DNA of 12,485 nucleotides from Methanocellales archaeon (GTDB lineage: Archaea > Halobacteriota > UBA148 > JAUWXC01): contig JAUWXC010000006.1 in assembly GCA_030616565.1 (NCBI GenBank), forward strand, positions 1-12,485, read 5' to 3'. Position numbers and translations under genes: made by a program. The notes beneath the pieces were generated by a model. That model was given only the letters and a program-made list of their open reading frames with translations, searched no databases and was not told where the DNA came from. Shown here one piece after another: positions 1 to 6,886 of this stretch (its first letter is position 1; each line of letters starts with the position of its first letter).

Positions 1-148
1 GCCGATTTGGGACAGCTATGAACTTGCGCAGGAATACCTGCCACAAAAAGGTATACCCATATTATCGCTTTCAAGTGAATCTTTCAAAGACCCCTTGAAA
101 CTTGACATAGAAGTGCAACGCTTTCTTGAAGTGGCCAGAGGAGAGTAA
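1..148 (+). CDS. C-terminal fragment, possibly of a 2-hydroxyacyl-CoA dehydratase (HgdB/BcrC)-like protein
   Basis: The frame starting at base 2 is open from the window edge to a TAA at 146-148 and gives the last 48 residues of a protein. The tail contains a GIPILSLSSES segment followed by an amphipathic helix (EVQRFLEVARGE). In the HgdB/BcrC family of 2-hydroxyacyl-CoA dehydratase subunits the C-terminus has the same order: a 'GIP-L-LE-D' strand, then a helix of the type 'R-EAFLE'. The match is by pattern only and no Fe-S cysteines are in view, so the family is tentative. The stop lies 6 bases before the GTG of the radical SAM gene, so the two are probably co-transcribed. Confidence 0.45.
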   Translation, partial: PIWDSYELAQEYLPQKGIPILSLSSESFKDPLKLDIEVQRFLEVARGE

Positions 149-154
149 CCGGTA

Positions 155-1216
155 GTGTCCTTGGTGTCTGAGGAAGCTTGGTTGTATGATGATATAGGGA
201 ATCGTAGAGTGCACTGTAATCTCTGTCATTTGAGATGTGAAATACCAGATGGACATCGTGGGCGGTGTAATGTCAGGGAAAATTCACAGGGGAAACTATA
301 TACCCTTGCATCAAATCGTGCGGTTGCCTTTGATTTTGCAAACATTGAGAGGATCCCCCTTTACCATTACAGTCCGGGAAGCAAGATACTGGAGATGGGG
401 ACACTGGGCTGCAATTTTCGCTGCAGTTTCTGTTGCGCTTGGCCGGTCAGCCAGAATGCTCCAGAGAAAGTGCCCTGGGAAGAATTATCACCAAAAGAAG
501 TGGTAAAAGCAGCAAAAGAGTCCAACTGCAAAGGAATTGTGCAGACCTATACCGAGCCAACCGTTGCCATAGAGTATTGTCATGCTATTGCCGAGGAGGC
601 GCATAAAGCCGGCGTATTCAACGCCCTCGTCACCAACGGTTATTTTACCCAAGATACGTTAGAACTGATCACTCCGGTCGTTGATGCCATTTCCTTAACA
701 CCAAAGGGTGTGTCCGACGATTTTTATCAAACGTACTGCGGCGTTCCCAGCGTGCAGCCTATCTTAGACAATGCAAAGGCTCTGTATCAGAGCGATGTAC
801 ATCTTGAGATAGCATATGTTTTGATTCCCGGATACAATGATGGCAAAGCTGGGATACGAAAACTGGCCAGATTCATTCGAGAAGAGCTTGGTGAGGATGT
901 GCCACTGGAGTTTCTCAGGTACTTTTCGAGTTACAAGATGCGTGATGTGCCCATAACGCCAGAAGTTGGACTTGAAAAAGCTCGAAAGACCGCGCTGGAG
1001 GGGGGATTAAAATACGTTTACGTCTGTAATACCTACCAAAATCCTGGAAAGAACACATACTGTCCTGTATGCAATCAGCCTTTGATTGAGCGAGTGGGCG
1101 AGCAAGTAGCAGGGTATCACATGGGGAAAGATGGCAGTTGCTCAAACTGCGGGAATAGCATACCTGTCTCTTGGTTTAATGATACGGTACCTGTCGGAGG
1201 TGACGCTGATGTTTGA
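155..1216 (+). CDS. amrS: Radical SAM enzyme, AmrS type (AmmeMemoRadiSam system; pyruvate formate-lyase activating enzyme-like)
   Basis: A 353-residue radical SAM protein. The [4Fe-4S]/SAM motif is C86-x3-C90-x2-C93 (GCNFRCSFC), preceded by the PLYHYSPGSK segment typical of AmrS proteins. The N-terminal cysteines C21, C24, C28 and C38 and the C-terminal pairs C303/C306 and C329/C332 (CPVC, CSNC) also fit that family, which co-occurs with MEMO and AMMECR1 proteins; neither partner is in this window and the reaction is not established. One oddity is that the residues after the cluster are CAW instead of the usual QNW, adding a fourth adjacent cysteine (C94). The GTG start at 155 has a GAGGAG about 10 bases upstream. 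The end overlaps the next gene by 8 bases, indicating translational coupling. The family call is firm; the substrate is unknown. Confidence 0.85.
   Translation: MSLVSEEAWLYDDIGNRRVHCNLCHLRCEIPDGHRGRCNVRENSQGKLYTLASNRAVAFDFANIERIPLYHYSPGSKILEMGTLGCNFRCSFCCAWPVSQNAPEKVPWEELSPKEVVKAAKESNCKGIVQTYTEPTVAIEYCHAIAEEAHKAGVFNALVTNGYFTQDTLELITPVVDAISLTPKGVSDDFYQTYCGVPSVQPILDNAKALYQSDVHLEIAYVLIPGYNDGKAGIRKLARFIREELGEDVPLEFLRYFSSYKMRDVPITPEVGLEKARKTALEGGLKYVYVCNTYQNPGKNTYCPVCNQPLIERVGEQVAGYHMGKDGSCSNCGNSIPVSWFNDTVPVGGDADV
1196..1203 (+). promoter_or_regulatory. Ribosome binding site fixing the start of FmdE-like copy A
   Basis: GGAGGTGA is a near-perfect Shine-Dalgarno sequence placed 5 bases before the ATG at 1209. 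It decides that start over an in-frame ATG at 1131 that would lie well inside the radical SAM gene. Confidence 0.8.
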
Positions 1217-1844
1217 TGAAATAAATGAAAAAGTTGTTCAGGATGCCATCGCATTTCATGGCCATCTGTGCCCGATGTCAGTGCTCGGAGCCAGAATTGG
1301 ACTGTTCGCCCTGCGAAAGTTGGGAGCGAAAAGAGCGACCGGAATCAAGCTCATCGGCATCATCTATAACGATCTATGCGCAGTTGACGGTTTTCAATTC
1401 GTTTCCTGCTGCACGGTTGGCAAGAGAACGTTGCTATTCAGAGATCATGGCTTGTTATCTGCGGACCTCTTCGATGTGAACGCTAAAAAAGGAGTACACG
1501 TTTCGTTGAAGGGGCTAAACGAACTGCCAGAAGCGATGCATCACGCCCTCGAATATGGTACGAAAATGCAGTCGTTTGTAAAAAGGTCGTTTGATTCTGA
1601 AGAAGAACGAAGGGATGCGCTACACAAGTTGAATGATGAGGCGACAGAGATAGTGGCGTCACTGGAAAATATAACGGATGAGGAGTTATTTACCGCAAGG
1701 GACATCGAATTCGTAGCGCCGCCACTTCAGACAAAGGATATGACGTTCATCGAATGCGCTAACTGCGGCGAGATAGGGCTGAGAGAGCATCTAACAAAAA
1801 GAGACGATGAATACATTTGCCGCATATGCATGAAGAGGATCTAA
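1209..1844 (+). CDS. FmdE-like protein with C-terminal zinc ribbon (copy A)
   Basis: 211 residues. The FmdE signature is clear: HGHLCP at 17-22, then SVLGAR, and C57-AVDGFQF followed by a T-x-GK-x-T loop. In FmdE-family proteins the HGHxCP histidine/cysteine and the second cysteine line a metal-binding pocket. The tail carries two CXXC pairs (C183/C186, C204/C207), a zinc ribbon that recurs in this family. FmdE was named from formylmethanofuran dehydrogenase operons, but it is not one of the core catalytic subunits and its role is not settled; no fwd/fmd genes are seen here. It starts inside the end of the radical SAM gene, and the zinc-ribbon gene follows after one base. It has the same length as copy B at 6251-6886, with conserved FHG-x2-CP-x-SVLGAR and VDG-x-QFV blocks, so they are paralogs. 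Confidence 0.85.
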   Translation: MFDEINEKVVQDAIAFHGHLCPMSVLGARIGLFALRKLGAKRATGIKLIGIIYNDLCAVDGFQFVSCCTVGKRTLLFRDHGLLSADLFDVNAKKGVHVSLKGLNELPEAMHHALEYGTKMQSFVKRSFDSEEERRDALHKLNDEATEIVASLENITDEELFTARDIEFVAPPLQTKDMTFIECANCGEIGLREHLTKRDDEYICRICMKRI

Positions 1845-1845
1845 G

Positions 1846-2298
1846 ATGAAATGCAGTAAGTGTGGAAGCGATATCACAATTTATGAGTTATACCAGCGCA
1901 GTTACCGGCTTTACGTCTACCTGTGCAAGCACTGCGAGAAGGGGTTCCTAGCGCATCACTTTGATATTGACCTGGACATCTTTCGCCTGCAGGATGTCAC
2001 GATGAGGAAAGGAAATGGACTGAATTTTATTCAAGGTTTAAAGGTCGAGCCTAGGGTGTTCGATTTCAAGGTGGATAGAGATAAGGATGCGGTCGTAGTT
2101 GCAGATGAAGAGAATGCGCTCGGCGAACTTGTGAAAGCGAGCGTATACATATATGCAGCGTACAATCCAAAAACTCATAGAAGGGTGTGTCGTATACTTG
2201 GGTGCGAAGCGGACTGCATCGACAAATGCAAACCCGATTGCTTATCCGAGAAGGTGGGTGAGGTATGGGGGAAGATACAGACGTCATCGCGAAAATAG
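1846..2298 (+). CDS. Small cysteine-rich zinc-ribbon protein of unknown function
   Basis: 150 residues. An N-terminal zinc ribbon is formed by C3-x2-C6 and C27-x2-C30. The middle is a mixed hydrophobic/charged domain with no family I recognise. Near the C-terminus there is a second cluster, C115-x4-C120-x3-C124-x3-C128-x3-C132, five cysteines in 18 residues, which could bind zinc or an iron-sulfur cluster. There is no signal peptide or membrane segment, so it is probably cytoplasmic. The ATG at 1846 has GAGG about 8 bases upstream and lies one base after the stop of FmdE copy A. The 3' end overlaps the next gene by 34 bases. The position suggests it works with FmdE-A and AmrS; the function is unknown. 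Confidence 0.75.
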   Translation: MKCSKCGSDITIYELYQRSYRLYVYLCKHCEKGFLAHHFDIDLDIFRLQDVTMRKGNGLNFIQGLKVEPRVFDFKVDRDKDAVVVADEENALGELVKASVYIYAAYNPKTHRRVCRILGCEADCIDKCKPDCLSEKVGEVWGKIQTSSRK

Positions 2299-2558
2299 AT
2301 GAATACGTTGGCAATGTGCTCGAACGCCTGGATGAGGATGAGATGGCTACCCTTAGGGCGTTGCTCTTCTTCGGTTACAGGGGCGGCAGGGATTACGTGG
2401 TGAAAGACCTGCTCAAGTTGATGGGTGGTGATGAAGCAAAACCCTCAGAACTTACGGAAGAGTTCCAGTACGTACAGGAGGGCGAGACTGCACACTACAT
2501 CCGCATCAAGCCAGAATATTTTAGGGCTGTTCGCCGTCGGCTGAGACGTAGTGAATGA
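2265..2558 (+). CDS. Small acidic hypothetical protein
   Basis: 97 residues, not recognised. The N-terminal half is acidic and helical (DEYVGNVLERLDEDEM), the centre has a FGYRGGRDYVVKDLLKLMGG stretch, and the C-terminus is strongly basic (RRRLRRSE). It has no cysteines and no signal or membrane segment. The ATG at 2265 follows a GGTGGGTGAGGT stretch and lies inside the end of the preceding gene. Its TGA overlaps the methyltransferase ATG in an ATGA junction at 2555-2558. The long overlap and the coupled stop/start support a real gene translated with its neighbours. The helix-loop-helix with a basic tail could suit nucleic-acid or protein binding, but this is a guess. Confidence 0.65.
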   Translation: MGEDTDVIAKIDEYVGNVLERLDEDEMATLRALLFFGYRGGRDYVVKDLLKLMGGDEAKPSELTEEFQYVQEGETAHYIRIKPEYFRAVRRRLRRSE

Positions 2559-3286
2559 ACATGAAAAAGAGGATAGGAGAATACTACAACCGGAGAGCTG
2601 CAACGTATTCTGAGTTAGATGCGCCGAATACGATCGTCTCATATGTTCGATCTGTTGGAATAAGAGACCATCTTGAGGTCATAAACCCAGAGCAAGATGA
2701 CAAAATACTGGATGTCGGCTGCGGCTCTGGGCGCTTTCTCACCCACTTTCCAAAGGCGAATACAATCGGCGTCGATTTCTCGTTAAACATGGTGAAAGAG
2801 GCGAAAAAGACCGGCGTTGCACTTGTATGCGGAGATGCAGAGCATTTACCTTTTAAAGATAACAGCTTTGATATCGTGCACTCAGCCGGCTTGATGGGCG
2901 TGTTCAGGTCCAAGAAGATTATCGATGAGATGGTAAGAGTTACGCATCCCGGAAAGTGCATCTATGTCAGTTTTCCTGCGACGCTGAGCGTGAGCGGATT
3001 GACTGCCCTTTTGTTTCTGAAGTTGAGCAGGGGGAAATACAATCCCTCTCTCTTCGACTGCTGGTATACCGAGAAGGACATCGCCACACAGTTCCCAAGA
3101 AATCTGGGAGTCGAGGAAATAATGAGGCTGGGCTGGGAGTTTCCTTTCCAGCGTTTTTTCCTGCGTCTTAAATCCAGGAAACTCGTTAGAGCGTTCGCAT
3201 TTCTGGAGAAATACCTTAGAAACAAGCCTATTCTCAAATTTTTCTGTGCAAGGTTTCTCGTAAAAGCGAGGAAAAAGCAGCGTTAA
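2555..3286 (+). CDS. Class I SAM-dependent methyltransferase
   Basis: 243 residues with the Rossmann methyltransferase order of the UbiE/Methyltransf_11 type: motif I LDVGCGSG at 52-59, the acidic residue D74 at the end of strand 2 (GVDFS), motif II GDAEHLPF at 93-100 with the following NSFDIVHS, and the post-motif helix DEMVRVTHPGKC. The C-terminal third (about 150-243) is unusually basic and rich in F and L, which may serve substrate or membrane-surface contact. The start overlaps the previous stop (ATGA); a second ATG at 2561 is possible. It is the last gene of the plus-strand operon and converges on the AAA gene cluster. The substrate cannot be told from the sequence. Confidence 0.85.
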   Translation: MNMKKRIGEYYNRRAATYSELDAPNTIVSYVRSVGIRDHLEVINPEQDDKILDVGCGSGRFLTHFPKANTIGVDFSLNMVKEAKKTGVALVCGDAEHLPFKDNSFDIVHSAGLMGVFRSKKIIDEMVRVTHPGKCIYVSFPATLSVSGLTALLFLKLSRGKYNPSLFDCWYTEKDIATQFPRNLGVEEIMRLGWEFPFQRFFLRLKSRKLVRAFAFLEKYLRNKPILKFFCARFLVKARKKQR

Positions 3287-3309
3287 AACGCGCCTTACGT
3301 CAAAATATT

Positions 3310-4191
3310 TCAGAAATTGTACTTATGGATACAGTCCATTTTGTACATCTGCTCGTATCTCTCCGCCATTTTCGGCGTCAACCAGGGCTTTACCGCTTTG
3401 AGCGCCTCTGCGAAATCATCCATGGTGACCTCTTTCAGAGTCCCTTTGCTGCGCTCTATGGCCGCGAGTTTTGCCTTTCTGCAGAGCGCTTCCAGGTCCC
3501 AGCCCACATAATACTCGCTCATCTCCGCTATTTTCTCAGGACTTACGCCCGTGCCAAGCTGCGCATCTCGCAAGTATATTCTCAGAATCTCGACCCTGTC
3601 ATGGCGATTTGGAGATGGCACATAGATTTTGCGCCCGAGCATGCTCACTCTGTCAAGAGCGGTGTCGAGCACGTCGATTCTATAACATGACCCAACGGTC
3701 ATGATATCCTTTGTTGACGATACCTTGCTCACTTCGTCGATCACTGCTTGGTGTACTTCCTCGTTACCAAATCTATCGGGTTTACCCGATTCGTCACCCT
3801 TCTCCCAGCTATAATCGGCATCCCTTCGTGGCGCAAGCCAGTCAATGTCCATCACGTGAACGACGCATGGTCTCATCTTCCTCGCCAACTCAAACCCTTC
3901 ATGAATGGCGTCCGGTCGATCCGTGCACTCCCTTCCCCTAATCAGCACAAAATTCGCTCCCGCCTCTTTTGCAGCCGCTTCGGTCAGGTGCCATTTGCCC
4001 GTGCCAAGCGGACCCCACACAATGACACCCGGTGGTGGCGCCATATTGGCCCGTTCCAGCGCCTCTGGATACTTCAGAGGCAGAACTACCATCTCTTTGA
4101 ACTTCTCCTTAACACTCTCATAGCCGCCGACATCGTCGAAACTAACCTCTGGTTTTTGAACGTCTAGATAGGAATGGTCGTGTGGGTGCAT
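3310..4191 (-). CDS. AAA ATPase with degenerate active site (Cdc48/PAN-like, partner 1)
   Basis: 293 residues from the ATG at 4191. A single AAA module of the Cdc48/proteasomal-ATPase type follows a VSFDDVGG linker. Walker A is GPLGTGKW (60-67), with the final Thr/Ser that helps bind Mg replaced by Trp. Walker B reads VVHVMDID, with Met and Asp where Asp-Glu is expected. The sensor-1 Asn is Tyr (CYRID, Y170), and the second arginine-finger position is lost (DRVSMLGR). The aromatic pore-loop motif is not visible. ATP hydrolysis is therefore doubtful. It follows the AAA partner 2 gene after 8 bases, and both end in a similar H-[KR]-Y-x-aromatic tail. The start at 4191 aligns with partner 2 and has a nearby AGGGGA; a longer form from 4224 would overlap partner 2. 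Confidence 0.85.
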   Translation of the reverse strand: MHPHDHSYLDVQKPEVSFDDVGGYESVKEKFKEMVVLPLKYPEALERANMAPPPGVIVWGPLGTGKWHLTEAAAKEAGANFVLIRGRECTDRPDAIHEGFELARKMRPCVVHVMDIDWLAPRRDADYSWEKGDESGKPDRFGNEEVHQAVIDEVSKVSSTKDIMTVGSCYRIDVLDTALDRVSMLGRKIYVPSPNRHDRVEILRIYLRDAQLGTGVSPEKIAEMSEYYVGWDLEALCRKAKLAAIERSKGTLKEVTMDDFAEALKAVKPWLTPKMAERYEQMYKMDCIHKYNF

Positions 4192-4195
4192 GGAA

Positions 4196-4201
4196 TCCCC
4201 T
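4196..4201 (-). promoter_or_regulatory. Ribosome binding site for AAA partner 1
   Basis: AGGGGA, overlapping the TAG stop of AAA partner 2 and 4 bases before the ATG at 4191. It is an imperfect Shine-Dalgarno match but supports the shorter start. Confidence 0.5.
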
Positions 4202-5087
4202 AATACATGTAACGGTGTTTGCATTCTTCGTGCAGTATTTCCTCGTATTTTTTCAGCGATTCAGGTGAAAGGGAGGGGGGTACCCGCTTCAGAGCCTCTT
4301 TAAAATGCTTTAATGCTACCGCTTTAAAATCGTCTCCCTGTTCTTTGATCGCGACTACAGCGGCCTCTCTGCATAACCCCACCATGTCCGCTCCCACGTA
4401 GTATTCCGTCATCTTCGCGATTTCTTCCAGATTAACGTCCTCTGCTAGGGGCGTTTTTTTCAGGTGTATCTTTAGTATCTCCAAGCGCTCATCAAAATCC
4501 GGAGCTGGAACCCAAATCTTCCGGTCAAGTCTGCCATTCCTGAGAATCGCTGGATCCAGAACATCCGGGCGATACGTCGCGCCGATGGTAACGATGTCAT
4601 GTCGCTCTGATATCTTGTCCAATTCGGCAAATAAAATTCGTGTCGTGCTTGGCGGCGCAAGGCGCACAGGGGCATCCCTAGTCACGCCTTCTGCCCATAG
4701 TGATGTCGCTTCCCTGCGTGGTGCCAGCGCATCTATCTCATTTATAAACACGATGCACGGCGCAAGTTCTTTTGCGGTCTCAAACATCTTGGTGATCTCC
4801 TCCGGCTCGCTCATGATTTCAATCGCCTTGACGGAGATGTAATTGCAACCAGCGGAGTTGGCAGCCGCCTCTGCCAATACGGTCTTTCCACCACCTGGTG
4901 GACCCCAAAGTAAAATGCCGCTCGGTGACCGTAATCCGGCCTTCTCGAAGGATTTGACGTGTTTTATGGGCAGCGAGACCATCTCTTCCAATCTAATCTT
5001 CGCCTCTTGCAAGCCACCAATTTTTTCCCACGTCCATCTCGGCTTTTTGATCTTGAAGTATGCTCCTTTTTCAATATGTTCGCACAT
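4200..5087 (-). CDS. AAA ATPase, Cdc48/PAN-like, with near-complete active site (partner 2)
   Basis: 295 residues, one AAA module. Walker A is GPPGGGKT (62-69). Walker B is CIVFINEID (111-119), with the catalytic Glu (E117) kept but the Mg-coordinating Asp changed to Asn (N116). Sensor 1 is GATYRP (Asn to Tyr, Y172). Arginine fingers R183 and R186 (LRNGRLDR) and a sensor-2-like GADMVGLCREAA block are intact. No N-terminal OB or N-domain precedes the module. The residues after strand 2 (SVKAIEIMSEP) lack the aromatic-hydrophobic-Gly pore loop. The C-terminus, HRYMY, does not match the HbYX proteasome-docking motif, which needs Tyr at the penultimate position. AAGGAGAA lies 6 bases before the ATG, and a TATA-like element is further upstream. 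It probably forms a mixed ring with partner 1, providing the arginine fingers and most catalysis. Confidence 0.88.
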   Translation of the reverse strand: MCEHIEKGAYFKIKKPRWTWEKIGGLQEAKIRLEEMVSLPIKHVKSFEKAGLRSPSGILLWGPPGGGKTVLAEAAANSAGCNYISVKAIEIMSEPEEITKMFETAKELAPCIVFINEIDALAPRREATSLWAEGVTRDAPVRLAPPSTTRILFAELDKISERHDIVTIGATYRPDVLDPAILRNGRLDRKIWVPAPDFDERLEILKIHLKKTPLAEDVNLEEIAKMTEYYVGADMVGLCREAAVVAIKEQGDDFKAVALKHFKEALKRVPPSLSPESLKKYEEILHEECKHRYMY

Positions 5088-5125
5088 TTTGATTCTCCTT
5101 GCGTAGGTTGCGATTTATGACTGCA

Positions 5126-5133
5126 TCATATAA
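5126..5133 (-). promoter_or_regulatory. TATA box upstream of the AAA pair
   Basis: On the minus strand this reads TTTATATG, a good archaeal TATA box, preceded by a purine/A-rich AAATGAGA stretch that could act as BRE. A start site about 25 bases downstream would fall near 5105-5100, just before the AAGGAGAA ribosome site. It lies in the 75-base gap after the radical SAM gene, so the AAA pair may have its own promoter in addition to read-through. Confidence 0.5.
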
Positions 5134-5162
5134 ATCTCATTTGCTGAGTCAACTGCGAATGC

Positions 5163-6236
5163 CTATTGATTGTAAACCTCTTTAAGTGGAGAGGACGCGC
5201 TGCATACGGTGCATCCACCCAGGTTTGTATTGGGATTTACATTATACTTTCTCATGAGGTCTGATGCGACCTTACACAACCCGAGCAGGTATTTTGGCTC
5301 TGGAGGGCTCACATCTGCCAGGGGTGTATTGGGCGATGGTCTAAGTGGAACGAGATATGGGATTACACCTATCGAAACCATCTTTTCCAGTCCTTTGATG
5401 GTAATATCCCAGTCCTCGCCAAGACCTACAACTATCCAGGAACTGACCTGGTTTCGCCCCAAAATCTCGATTGCCCTCTTCCAATTTTTCATGTACATTT
5501 CAAAATTAAGGTCTGCTTTCCCTGGACAGACTTCTTGAAAAACCTTGGGGTCAAACGTCTCAATGTTGATGTCTATTGTATCGGCATCAGACAGTTTCTC
5601 AAGAAGAGACATATCCTCAAATGCCTCTATGACTATGTGTACAGGAATATCCACCCGTTTCTTTATCGCCTTGATCGTTCGGGCCATCAACTCTACCTCT
5701 TTGAGGCGTGAAGCTTGCGTTCCCGTCGTCAGGATGGCGTGGCTTGCTCTACCTATTTGGTAGGCTTTTGCCGCTGCCTCGGCGATGTCTTCGGGATCTT
5801 TCTGGGGTACGGCATACTCCAAAGCCAGCTCAAGGCCGCAAAACTTGCACGCCTTGCCGCGTCGCCAGTGGATGCAACTATGAAAAATCGTCGTCCCAAA
5901 GCAACTGGCGCTGTGAACCCTTGCGAACTTTTTCACGCCGTGCGGCGTCTTCTTCTCGTAGTGGATGGGGTGGTGCAAGATGACATCGCATACGAACTCC
6001 CCATCCTTAAACAGGGAATACGAATCGTCTTCGCTGAGTAAGGAATACGGGCTTTTTTCAACGAACTTACCCGTCACAGGAACGTTGACGTACGCGCCAT
6101 CGATCTCAAGATAAATCTCGCCAGCCCTACCGGTTCCGCCTCTCCTGAACTCTGGTTTGTGGGCTAATTTATCGATATGCACCCCCCTGCACAGGAGTTC
6201 GGCTTTAAGTTCGGCGATGTCGTGTTTCATGCTCAT
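5163..6236 (-). CDS. Radical SAM protein, possibly MSMEG_0568-like
   Basis: 357 residues. The likely cluster motif is C121-x8-C130-x2-C133 (CIHWRRGKACKFC), a wide spacing unlike the classical CX3CX2C. The N-terminal region has an RRGG-TGRAG segment, a strand ending VPVTG, and KSPYSLL; together with the wide cysteine spacing this recalls the MSMEG_0568 group of biotin-synthase-like radical SAM proteins. The family name is from memory of the pattern and is tentative. Later blocks (TTGTQ, IVIEAFED, IDINIETFD, VVGLGEDW) are typical of a radical SAM TIM barrel. A C-terminal CTVC pair may bind a second metal. The start could be M1 or M3; no strong ribosome site separates them. It lies 14 bases after FmdE-B and is co-directional with it, mirroring the AmrS/FmdE-A pair at the left. 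The substrate is unknown. Confidence 0.75.
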   Translation of the reverse strand: MSMKHDIAELKAELLCRGVHIDKLAHKPEFRRGGTGRAGEIYLEIDGAYVNVPVTGKFVEKSPYSLLSEDDSYSLFKDGEFVCDVILHHPIHYEKKTPHGVKKFARVHSASCFGTTIFHSCIHWRRGKACKFCGLELALEYAVPQKDPEDIAEAAAKAYQIGRASHAILTTGTQASRLKEVELMARTIKAIKKRVDIPVHIVIEAFEDMSLLEKLSDADTIDINIETFDPKVFQEVCPGKADLNFEMYMKNWKRAIEILGRNQVSSWIVVGLGEDWDITIKGLEKMVSIGVIPYLVPLRPSPNTPLADVSPPEPKYLLGLCKVASDLMRKYNVNPNTNLGGCTVCSASSPLKEVYNQ

Positions 6237-6250
6237 CTCTTATGAATCTC

Positions 6251-6886
6251 TTACTTTATTGGGCGATAAAATCCCTGCCCGGCGCAAGGTATGCAAAGCC
6301 TTTTTCCGTCTTTCTTCACAGTTTTCGTCTCCTCAACGTACTCATTGCAGATGTCGCAACGCACCCTGTGAACGATAAAGCCCCGCTGAAGCAAGAACTG
6401 CTCGGTAGTAGGCGACCTGATTTCCTTGGACAACTCCACGGGCGCGATGTCGAGTAAATTCTCATCAGGAAGCCCCATGAACCTTCGCGTCAACTCCTCC
6501 TTTCGCTCGTCTTTGCCAAATTTTCCGCCCTTCAATATGCCCTGGATGATCTCTGCACCCATATCCTCGAACTCATCCGTCAGTTCACGCGCGAGTGTTA
6601 TTCTGATGGCGCGGTCAGACGCGCGGTGATAGAAAACCGCGCCCAGCTTCCCGTAATCCTTTAGAATAACGGTCCCAGAGCCGATGGTACTGCCGGTGAC
6701 GAATTGGATGCCATCAACCAGGCAGGATGGGGTTTCAGTTATCACGACAAGGGCTCTGGGCTTGGCTTCTTTGATGCCAAAATATTCCATTGCGACCAAT
6801 CCCATTCTGGCACCCAGCACCGAGATTGGGCAGCCATCACCGTGGAATTCGATGAGTTTTTTTCGCATTTCTGGGGTTATGCGCAT
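6251..6886 (-). CDS. FmdE-like protein with C-terminal zinc ribbon (copy B)
   Basis: 211 residues, a paralog of the product of 1209-1844. The signature is HGDGCP at 15-20, so the second His of the usual HGHxCP is Asp (D17). SVLGAR and C55-LVDGIQFV with TIGSGT follow. The C-terminal zinc ribbon is C177/C180 and C198/C201. The His-to-Asp change should alter metal binding relative to copy A. The ATG shares one base with the TAA of the upstream membrane-protein gene (TAATG), and AGGTGGTG sits 4 bases before it, so translation is coupled. Sitting between an exported protein and a radical SAM gene, it probably serves the same process, which is unknown. It has no membrane or signal segment. Confidence 0.83.
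   Translation of the reverse strand: MRITPEMRKKLIEFHGDGCPISVLGARMGLVAMEYFGIKEAKPRALVVITETPSCLVDGIQFVTGSTIGSGTVILKDYGKLGAVFYHRASDRAIRITLARELTDEFEDMGAEIIQGILKGGKFGKDERKEELTRRFMGLPDENLLDIAPVELSKEIRSPTTEQFLLQRGFIVHRVRCDICNEYVEETKTVKKDGKRLCIPCAGQGFYRPIK

Noticed and set aside
1131..1208. Upstream in-frame ATG for FmdE copy A
   Set aside because: It lies within the zinc-knuckle end of the radical SAM gene and adds sequence absent from copy B; the strong GGAGGTGA supports 1209.
3280..3300. Possible terminator hairpin after the methyltransferase gene (GCGT TAAA ACGC)
   Set aside because: The stem is only four to five pairs, overlaps the stop codon and is not followed by a T-run.
4192..4224. Longer start for AAA partner 1 at 4224
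   Set aside because: It would overlap the end of partner 2, and the added 11 residues do not align with partner 2, whereas the start at 4191 gives matching N-termini (14 versus 16 residues before the KP of the linker) and a nearby AGGGGA.
4200..5087. Proteasome-activating nucleotidase or Cdc48 proper
   Set aside because: The proteins are about 295 residues, with one AAA module, no coiled coil/OB or N-domain, no aromatic pore loop and no HbYX terminus, so only the AAA subfamily relationship is kept.
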